From NCBI RefSeq assembly GCF_000238255.3, contig NZ_CP011039.1, positions 1,289,001-1,353,000 on the forward strand: 64,000 bases of DNA, in the 5' to 3' direction. Below, piece by piece: positions 58,478 through 64,000 of this stretch. The notes below the pieces were generated by a model. That model did no database searches. It saw only the letters and a program-made list of their open reading frames with translations, and was not told the DNA's origin. Source of the DNA: Pseudoalteromonas spongiae UST010723-006 (GTDB taxonomy: Bacteria; Pseudomonadota; Gammaproteobacteria; Enterobacterales; Alteromonadaceae). Positions within the stretch are counted from its first letter, which is position 1; every line of letters begins with the position of its first letter. A program made the position numbers and the translations under genes.

Positions 58478-59527
58478 ATGCGTAAGTACCTTTTCTTTAT
58501 CTCTCAAAATTACAGTTATGCGATTTTACGCCCGTTACAGCAAGAAATTTGGCGCCGCGGTGGCGAGGTTGCTTGGTTCTTGTGGGGTAATGAAGTTAAT
58601 GCGAACTATTTAAAAGAAGATGAGCAGGTACTTAAATCAGTTGATGCAGTAAAAGCATTTAATCCAGATGCGGTATTTGTTCCTGGTAATACGGTACCGC
58701 GCTTTTTCCCAGGCGTTAAAGTGGCGGTGTTCCATGGTTTTAACGCGGGTAAGTTAAATAGACGCGGTAACAATGACCATTTCAATATTCGTCAATGCTT
58801 TGATTTATATTGCACCCAAGGACCAGATACTACCGAACCGTTCAAGCTGCTTGCCAAACAACATGGCTATTTTAATGTGGTCGAAACAGGCTGGCCTACG
58901 CTTGATCCATTATTTACTGACACGCTAACCGAGCCGACAGCCAATAAAAGTAAGAAAACGGTGTTAATGTGCTCGACGTTTTCTCGCAATTTAACGTGTG
59001 CACCGCATTTGTTCGAGCAAGTTAAAAAACTTAGCACAACGGGAAAGTGGCAATGGCTAGTGCAATTTCATCCTAAAATGCCAAAACATATTGTTGAGCA
59101 ATATAAATCCCTTGAAAGCGAACATTTACAGTTTGTTGAAACCGATAATGTATTACCGCTGCTTAAACAGGCTGATGTGATGTTGTGCGATACATCGTCA
59201 GTGATTCAAATGTTTTTAGTGCAAAATAAACCGGTCGTAACGTTTAACAATATTGATCCTAAACCGTATATGGTTAATTTCACTGAGCCTAATTTACTTG
59301 AAGAAAAGCTGTCATATGCATTGCAATCTCCACACGACCTTACTCAGCAGATTGGCGAGTATATAAAGCAATTGCATCCGTATCGCGATGGGCAATCGAG
59401 TGGCCGAGTACTGGATGCGGTTGAGAAAGTATTACTGGGTGAACTTACTGTTGAAAAAACTAAACCACTTAACTTTATTCGCAATTTTAAGCTAAGAAAA
59501 AAGCTCAAATACTGGAAATTCAATTAA
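58478..59527 (+). CDS. CDP-glycerol glycerophosphotransferase-like protein 1
   Basis: The 349-residue protein has the Glyphos_transf-type pattern: VFVPGNTVPRFFPGVKVAVFHGFNAGK in the first half and the second-half motif LLKQADVMLCDTSSVIQMFLVQNKPVV. TagB/TagF-family enzymes have the same D/SSxxxEF.xxKPV nucleotide-binding motif. It probably transfers glycerol phosphate from CDP-glycerol to a glycan. No transmembrane segment is seen. It belongs with the second paralogue and the cytidylyltransferase downstream. Confidence 0.75.
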   Translation: MRKYLFFISQNYSYAILRPLQQEIWRRGGEVAWFLWGNEVNANYLKEDEQVLKSVDAVKAFNPDAVFVPGNTVPRFFPGVKVAVFHGFNAGKLNRRGNNDHFNIRQCFDLYCTQGPDTTEPFKLLAKQHGYFNVVETGWPTLDPLFTDTLTEPTANKSKKTVLMCSTFSRNLTCAPHLFEQVKKLSTTGKWQWLVQFHPKMPKHIVEQYKSLESEHLQFVETDNVLPLLKQADVMLCDTSSVIQMFLVQNKPVVTFNNIDPKPYMVNFTEPNLLEEKLSYALQSPHDLTQQIGEYIKQLHPYRDGQSSGRVLDAVEKVLLGELTVEKTKPLNFIRNFKLRKKLKYWKFN

Positions 59528-59595
59528 AAAACTTTGCCTGATGTTAAGTTTTTGTGAGATCATAAAAATGTCACATAAATCGTTTAGGCAGTTCA

Positions 59596-60669
59596 ATGAA
59601 GGTTATTTTTGATATTCAACATCTGTATTATTTACCGCAGTATTTACCGGTAATTGATGCACTCAAAGCGCACAACACAGAAATTGAATTGGTTGGCTAC
59701 AAAACTGACGACGAAGATTTAAACCGCATTATCGAGAGCGCATTAAACGAGACACAGTTAACTATCAAAATTGTACACAATTGGCAAGATGCGTTAGCCC
59801 ATTACTTAGCGCAAAAAGCAGATTGGTTAGTCTTTGGCAATGCCGTTGCAGATTTAGAACAGCTCCATACAGTGAGTAAAACCGTATTGATGCAACATGG
59901 TGTCGGCCCGAAAAGTTGTTATTATGATGTATCTAAAAATCCAACCACTGTGCGATTTGTTGAAGGTGAAAAGCGCCTGAGTAATCTTCAAGCCATGTTT
60001 CCCAATGGTAATTTTGTAGATAGTGGCTATGCAAAGCTGGATCCTGCTATCAATCGCACATCGACTACGCGTACTCTTGCATCTCTCGGCTTAGATGAAT
60101 CTAAACCAACCTTACTCTACGCACCTACTTTTTATCCCAGCTCGATAGAACTGTTTGCCAAATCATTTCCAAGTGACTTTGAAAATTACAATATTATCTT
60201 AAAGCCACATTTTTTCTCACTGACAAAACCGCGTTATAAAAAGCAAAAAGCCTTGTTAGAAAATTGGGCTAAGCAAGACAATGTGTATTTAGCAGGTGTT
60301 GATGAATTCAATTTACTCGAATTTATGGCAATTTCAGATGTTATGTTATCAGATGCATCGTCGGCAATATTTGAATTTGCAGCGCTAGATAAACCGGTTA
60401 TTTGGTGTGATTTTTACAAATTACGCTGGAGTTACCGAGGTATTTTCTCTTATCGATTTAAAAAACGCATTGATGAAAGCATTGAGGTATTTCATCAATT
60501 GTGCGAACGAGCGGAAAATTATAAAGCACTTACACAGTGCGTAAAAAATGCGGTTGATAACTCAAAAGCAAAACAAAATATTAGAGCGCAAGTTACTGAA
60601 GAATATGTGGGGAAAGTTGACGGGCAGTGTGCCAAGCGTATTGTTGATTACCTATTAAAGCATTCATAG
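59596..60669 (+). CDS. CDP-glycerol glycerophosphotransferase-like protein 2
   Basis: The 357-residue paralogue has TVLMQHGVGPKSCYYD, LLYAPTFYPSS, KPHFFSLTKPRYKKQ and MLSDASSAIFEFAALDKPVIWCDF, the family motif with the acidic residue and SS intact. It has diverged from protein 1, so they likely perform different steps, for example priming and extension. It is 68 bases behind the first gene and 122 before the cytidylyltransferase gene. Confidence 0.78.
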   Translation: MKVIFDIQHLYYLPQYLPVIDALKAHNTEIELVGYKTDDEDLNRIIESALNETQLTIKIVHNWQDALAHYLAQKADWLVFGNAVADLEQLHTVSKTVLMQHGVGPKSCYYDVSKNPTTVRFVEGEKRLSNLQAMFPNGNFVDSGYAKLDPAINRTSTTRTLASLGLDESKPTLLYAPTFYPSSIELFAKSFPSDFENYNIILKPHFFSLTKPRYKKQKALLENWAKQDNVYLAGVDEFNLLEFMAISDVMLSDASSAIFEFAALDKPVIWCDFYKLRWSYRGIFSYRFKKRIDESIEVFHQLCERAENYKALTQCVKNAVDNSKAKQNIRAQVTEEYVGKVDGQCAKRIVDYLLKHS

Positions 60670-60791
60670 CTTTCCGCAAATCTCAGCTCAGCGGTTTGTA
60701 TTTGTGGCTATTTGTAATTATACGGTCAACCTTGCGCCTTACTCGTGGTATAGTACGCGCCAAGCACATACCACAGAACTATTGCAATTTA

Positions 60792-61190
60792 ATGAAAAGA
60801 GTAATTACTTTCGGCACGTTTGATGTTTTCCATGTTGGCCATGTACGAATTTTAGAACGCGCCCGTGAATTTGGAGATTATTTAATCGTGGGCGTCTCAT
60901 CTGATGCCCTTAACTATTCAAAAAAAGGCCGTAACCCTATTTACTCTCAAGAAGACCGCAAAAAAATTATCTCGTCATTACAGTTTGTTGATGAAGTATT
61001 TTTTGAAGAGTCTTTAGAGCTAAAAGGCGACTACATCGAACAGTTTGAAGCAGATGTCTTAGTCATGGGTGATGATTGGCAAGGAAAGTTTGATAACTAT
61101 AAATCACAATGTGAAGTGGTTTACCTACCTCGTACTCCCTCTATTTCCACAACAGAAATTATTGAAGTTGTTCGTGCAACTGAACGCTAA
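60792..61190 (+). CDS. Glycerol-3-phosphate cytidylyltransferase-like enzyme (TagD/GCT-like)
   Basis: From the ATG at 60792 the 132-residue product is of the TagD length (129). It has FGTFDVFHVGHVRIL with the catalytic HxGH (14-17), and RTPSISTTEI (114-123) equivalent to RTxGISTT, which binds CTP. The longer frame to 60696 adds a hydrophobic, non-conserved extension. Family knowledge: it makes CDP-glycerol from glycerol 3-phosphate and CTP. The enzymes before it would use this product. A related ethanolamine- or pantetheine-phosphate substrate is possible but less likely given its neighbours. Confidence 0.85.
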   Translation: MKRVITFGTFDVFHVGHVRILERAREFGDYLIVGVSSDALNYSKKGRNPIYSQEDRKKIISSLQFVDEVFFEESLELKGDYIEQFEADVLVMGDDWQGKFDNYKSQCEVVYLPRTPSISTTEIIEVVRATER

Positions 61191-61220
61191 AAAAAAGGCT
61201 AACCCAGATGGGCTAGCCTT
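61190..61220 (-). terminator. Terminator of the alpha-glucosidase transcript
   Basis: On the complement AAGGCTAGCCC and GGGTTAGCCTT form an 11-bp stem with one G-T pair, followed by eight T. It lies 80 bases after the GH13 stop and directly after the cytidylyltransferase gene on the plus strand, where no T run follows. Confidence 0.8.
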
Positions 61221-61299
61221 ACGTTCACATGGGAAGAACAATATGTAATTCTTTCGATTAGTTAAAATGGTAATTCCATTTACCCTGCGTTAGTAACTT

Positions 61300-62910
61300 T
61301 TACACGTCCTCTTTTGCAAATATCACATAGCCAAAGCCACTTAATGTCGCGCTCTCATACTGGTGTGATTTAATTACTTTACCTTGTACGTCAACCGTTT
61401 GGCTATGTTCGCCTAGGTTGAAATAACAGACTAATGTTTTGCCGTTATAGCTACGCTCAAAGCCTAAAATATGTTCGTCGCTTTGCGTAAATTTAATGTC
61501 ACCAAAAAGCAGCGCATCATGTTGCTTGCGCCAAGCTAAAAATTGTTGGCAATGTACTAGCGCAGAAGTTTCGTCAGCTTGTTGTGCGTCAATTGCGACA
61601 TCTTTATGCGCGTCAACCACAGGTAACCAAGGTTCAACAGTTGAGAAACCACCGAATTCATCTTCACGCTGCCAAGGCAATGGCGTACGACAGCCATCAC
61701 GACCTTTAAAGTTTGGCCAGAAGGTAATGCCGTAAGGGTCTTGTAATTGCTCAAAGGTGATTTCAGCTTCACCTAAACCTAATTCTTCACCTTGGTACAA
61801 ACACACACTGCCACGCAAACTTGCAAGTAACGCATGTAGCATTTTTACTTGCTCATGATTAACAATACCGTTCTTGCTCCAACGCGATGAAACGCGTTCT
61901 ACATCGTGATTGCTAAATGCCCAACATGGCCAGCCTTCAGTCATTTGCGATTCAAGGGTTTCAACTGTGTTTCGAATGTAACTTGGGCTGTAGTCTTTTG
62001 TTAATAGCTCAAAACTGTAACCCATGTGCAGTTTGTCGCCACCTGCTGTGTACTCATTCATGGTGGCAAGTGAATCTTCAGATGAAATTTCACCAAGGGT
62101 CACAGCGCCCGGGTATTTGTTCATTAGCGTGCGAATTTCCTGCATAAATGCCAGGTTTTCAGGCTGGGTGTTGTTGTAATAGTGATACTGAAATGCGTAT
62201 GGATTATCTTCACTAAACCCACGACCTTGCCTTAAATGCTTTGGCTTTGCAGGGTTATCACGCAGTTGCGCGTCGTGATAACAAAAGTTAATAGCATCTA
62301 AACGGAAGCCATCAACACCGCGAGCTAACCAAAACTCAACGTTATCTAATACAGCATTGCGCACATCTTCATTGTGGAAGTTTAAATCGGGCTGCTGTGT
62401 TAAAAAGTTATGTAAATAGTATTGGCAGCGACGCGGCTCCCATTGCCATGCACAACCGCCGAAAATTGATAACCAGTTATTTGGTGGTGAACCATCTTCA
62501 TTGGCATCAGCCCACACATACCAGTCGGCTTTATCGTTTGTTTTGTTTTCACGACTCTCAATAAACCAAGGGTGTTGATCTGAGGTATGACTCAATACTT
62601 GGTCAATCACAATTTTAATATCGCGTTGATGAGCTTGCGCGATGAGTTCGTCAAAATCAGCAAGAGAGCCAAATAATGGGTCGATATCGCGATAGTCGCT
62701 TATGTCGTAACCAAAATCTTTCATTGGCGACTTAAAAAACGGCGAAATCCATACAGCGTCAACACCAAGCGCTTTAATATAATCAAGTCGCTTTATTATT
62801 CCCTGTAAATCGCCAACACCATTATTTGTAGTGTCTTGAAAGCTGCGTGGGTAGATTTGGTAAATTACCGCGCCTTTCCACCAATTTAGTTGCGCTGTTA
62901 GTTTCGACAT
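61300..62910 (-). CDS. GH13 alpha-glucosidase
   Basis: The 536-residue protein has the GH13 motifs DVVIDQVLSHTSDQHP-type region II (here VIDQVLSHTSDQHPWF), region II GFRLDAINF with the nucleophile Asp205, region III GEISSED with the acid/base Glu274 and region IV FSNHDVERVSSRW with Asp336. The start YQIYPRSFQDTTNNGVGDLQGII is typical of cytoplasmic alpha-glucosidases of the maltase/oligo-1,6-glucosidase subfamily. There is no signal peptide. It should release glucose from maltooligosaccharides or isomaltose after uptake. It diverges from the TonB receptor at 63557, which probably imports them. Confidence 0.92.
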   Translation of the reverse strand: MSKLTAQLNWWKGAVIYQIYPRSFQDTTNNGVGDLQGIIKRLDYIKALGVDAVWISPFFKSPMKDFGYDISDYRDIDPLFGSLADFDELIAQAHQRDIKIVIDQVLSHTSDQHPWFIESRENKTNDKADWYVWADANEDGSPPNNWLSIFGGCAWQWEPRRCQYYLHNFLTQQPDLNFHNEDVRNAVLDNVEFWLARGVDGFRLDAINFCYHDAQLRDNPAKPKHLRQGRGFSEDNPYAFQYHYYNNTQPENLAFMQEIRTLMNKYPGAVTLGEISSEDSLATMNEYTAGGDKLHMGYSFELLTKDYSPSYIRNTVETLESQMTEGWPCWAFSNHDVERVSSRWSKNGIVNHEQVKMLHALLASLRGSVCLYQGEELGLGEAEITFEQLQDPYGITFWPNFKGRDGCRTPLPWQREDEFGGFSTVEPWLPVVDAHKDVAIDAQQADETSALVHCQQFLAWRKQHDALLFGDIKFTQSDEHILGFERSYNGKTLVCYFNLGEHSQTVDVQGKVIKSHQYESATLSGFGYVIFAKEDV

Positions 62911-63030
62911 CGTTTTCTCATTACTATCTGATGCTAAATGCTTTTTTACGTTTGCGTTGCCATTTCGCAGTATCTGTTTACTGCGAATAACCGTCAGCTT
63001 ACGTCATATAGCGGCTGCGAGTAAAAAGCC

Positions 63031-63044
63031 TACATACGTATGCA
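63031..63044. promoter_or_regulatory. CG-centred operator-like palindrome, site 1
   Basis: TACATACGTATGCA has a perfect 10-bp core CATACGTATG and shares ATACGTATGCAGT with site 2, 348 bases downstream. It is 121 bases from the GH13 start. It fits the LacI-type operator form. Confidence 0.55.
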
Positions 63045-63147
63045 GTGAAAATAGTTGTAAGAAGAGAAGTCTTTGGAACGATATTTATTGGTCACACTAA
63101 ATAACCAATTTTAATATTTATTGTTAAAATGTACTAAAATAATGCCT

Positions 63148-63168
63148 TAAATTGGTAATACCAATTTA
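63148..63168. repeat. Perfect palindrome around TTGGTAATACCAA
   Basis: The core AAATTGGTAATACCAATTT with matching flanks gives a 21-bp odd-centred palindrome. Such a motif could be an operator or a repeated intergenic element. A related half (ATTGGTTTTG) follows. Confidence 0.45.
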
Positions 63169-63378
63169 TCATTGGTTTTGTATTGCACCTTTTAAGTGCA
63201 GGTTATACTCAGTTTGTGCTGAATTTGCACTGAATTAGCCCGTATTTGTGATGGTTTTATGTCATTTTCTTTAAGTTAACGTTTTGTTTGATGTTACTTT
63301 TAAAAAACACTTATTAATCAATCTATAACAAAAAATAAATGTAAAATATTTGTAACCAAAAGCGCCATTGCATAAATT

Positions 63379-63392
63379 TGAATACGTATGCA
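63379..63392. promoter_or_regulatory. CG-centred operator-like palindrome, site 2
   Basis: TGAATACGTATGCA matches the consensus TGCATACGTATGCA at 13 of 14 positions and lies 165 bases before the TonB receptor start. The pair of sites flanks the divergent region, as expected for joint control and looping by one repressor. The regulator is not in this window. Confidence 0.6.
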
Positions 63393-63556
63393 GTTTGTTG
63401 TGGTTGCTAAATTTATAGCGTTACTATCACTGTCGGCAACAAACGCGAACTCATTTGGTGCAACTGCTACAAATACTGTCAGTAAGCTATATTCGTTTAG
63501 TGATGTTATTTCGCACCATGATTTGCACTAGCAATAGTCAATCGGGAACAAAATTT

Positions 63557-64000
63557 ATGTCTATTTTCAAACCAAGTATGCTGACGCTGGCAATGGTCGC
63601 AGCAGGTGTAGGCTCTGCAAACTTATATGCTGCAGAGAACCAAAACAACGATAAAGAACAAGAAAAAGAAGTTGAGGTTATTGAGGTTACAGGCTTTCGC
63701 GCAAGTTTAGTTAAAGCCATTAACACCAAGCGCTTTTCACCAGAAGTGGTTGAATCAGTATCAGCAGAAGACATCGGTAAATTACCAGACTCTTCAATTG
63801 CAGAATCAATTGCACGCTTACCGGGTCTAGCCGCTCAGCGCTTAGACGGTCGCGCAAGTCGCGTTACTATTCGTGGTTTTGGTGAAGACCATGTTGGCAC
63901 AACATTTAATGGTCGTGAACAAGTATCGATAACCGATAACCGCGGTGCAGAATTAGATTTATACCCATCAGAAATCATGAGCGCGGTAACAGTTTATAAA
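63557..64000 (+). CDS. TonB-dependent receptor, N-terminal part, truncated by the window edge
   Basis: The 148 visible codons start at the ATG at 63557, preceded by ATCGGGAAC. The signal peptide covers residues 1 to about 26 (LTLAMVAAGVGSANLYAAE). An acidic stretch and VEVIEVTGFRASLVKAINTKRF follow, then EDIGKLPDSSIAESIARLPGLAAQRLDGRASRVTIRG plug-domain motifs (given by pattern) and a MSAVTVYK strand at the edge. The carbohydrate subtype is the same as at 4678. Divergence from a GH13 alpha-glucosidase suggests maltooligosaccharides as ligand. Confidence 0.9.
   Translation, partial: MSIFKPSMLTLAMVAAGVGSANLYAAENQNNDKEQEKEVEVIEVTGFRASLVKAINTKRFSPEVVESVSAEDIGKLPDSSIAESIARLPGLAAQRLDGRASRVTIRGFGEDHVGTTFNGREQVSITDNRGAELDLYPSEIMSAVTVYK

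Larger units (their letters stand above)
62911..63556. other. Divergent control region between GH13 and TonB receptor genes
   Basis: The 646 bases hold two CG-centred operators (63031-63044 and 63379-63392), a 9-bp inverted repeat TTCGCAGTA/TACTGCGAA (62964-62987) in the GH13 leader, the palindrome at 63148-63168, and a TGCAC/GTGCA stem at 63184-63200. No gene found. The two divergent promoters are not located exactly. Confidence 0.6.

Overview
The window looks like a chromosomal segment of a marine gammaproteobacterium of the Alteromonadales, most likely Pseudoalteromonas or a close relative. This is inferred from protein resemblance, the AT-rich composition, three TonB-dependent receptors, a TonB receptor/flavin halogenase/SapC cluster, and gene neighbourhoods shared with other Gammaproteobacteria (metG divergent from apbC-dcd, ackA-pta beside yfbV, yffB-dapE, recC-recB-recD). 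No database search was possible. I see no phage, transposase, CRISPR array or rRNA.

Layout. 1-3516: a split DsbD-like pair (thioredoxin-like protein, cut by the left edge, plus a CcdA-type membrane protein) and a membrane-anchored CadC-like regulator with TPRs. 3517-4677: gene-free, with a decayed repeat copy and three LacI-type palindromes. 4678-10398: nutrient-uptake locus (TonB receptor, flavin-dependent halogenase-like protein, 2OG-oxygenase-like protein, SapC). 10462-19746: housekeeping and small genes (YdcH-like, DksA/TraR-like, secreted isoaspartyl peptidase, HrpA, PilZ, RlmI, hydrolase, acylphosphatase), with a MITE-like element at 12339-12654. 19807-24723: a second TonB receptor directly followed by a 7TMR-DISM hybrid histidine kinase with receiver and HPt domains. 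24962-29996: metG, apbC, dcd, a DTW-domain gene and an orphan HPt protein.

30191-40897: alaA, an M15 peptidase, dapE, yffB, a PTS EIIA-like protein that has lost both active histidines, an ACT protein, ackA-pta, yfbV, rlmA, a CbiM-like membrane protein and xthA. 41044-49688: recC, recB and recD with overlapping ends. 49952-53594: a 48-residue membrane peptide, a pentapeptide-repeat potassium-channel-like protein, a response regulator with TPRs and a YgjP-like metallopeptidase. 53620-54262: two identical tRNA-Tyr genes separated by a heptanucleotide tandem repeat. 54375-56845: a conserved hypothetical, ychJ, a sulA with a LexA box, and a Sel1-repeat protein. 57143-61190: a purine permease, two CDP-glycerol glycerophosphotransferase-like proteins and a glycerol-3-phosphate cytidylyltransferase-like enzyme, together suggesting a glycerol-phosphate surface glycan. 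61300-64000: a GH13 alpha-glucosidase divergent from a third TonB receptor cut by the right edge, with two CG-centred operators between them.

How it fits together. The TonB receptor loci look like separately regulated nutrient-uptake modules. Acetate overflow (ackA-pta), DAP/lysine synthesis (dapE), SOS functions (recBCD, sulA) and translation or RNA maintenance (metG, rlmI, rlmA, hrpA, DTW, tRNA-Tyr) are the core. The less ordinary parts are the halogenase/SapC cluster, the histidine-less EIIA paralogue, the receptor plus hybrid-kinase pair, and the CDP-glycerol genes in a Gram-negative.
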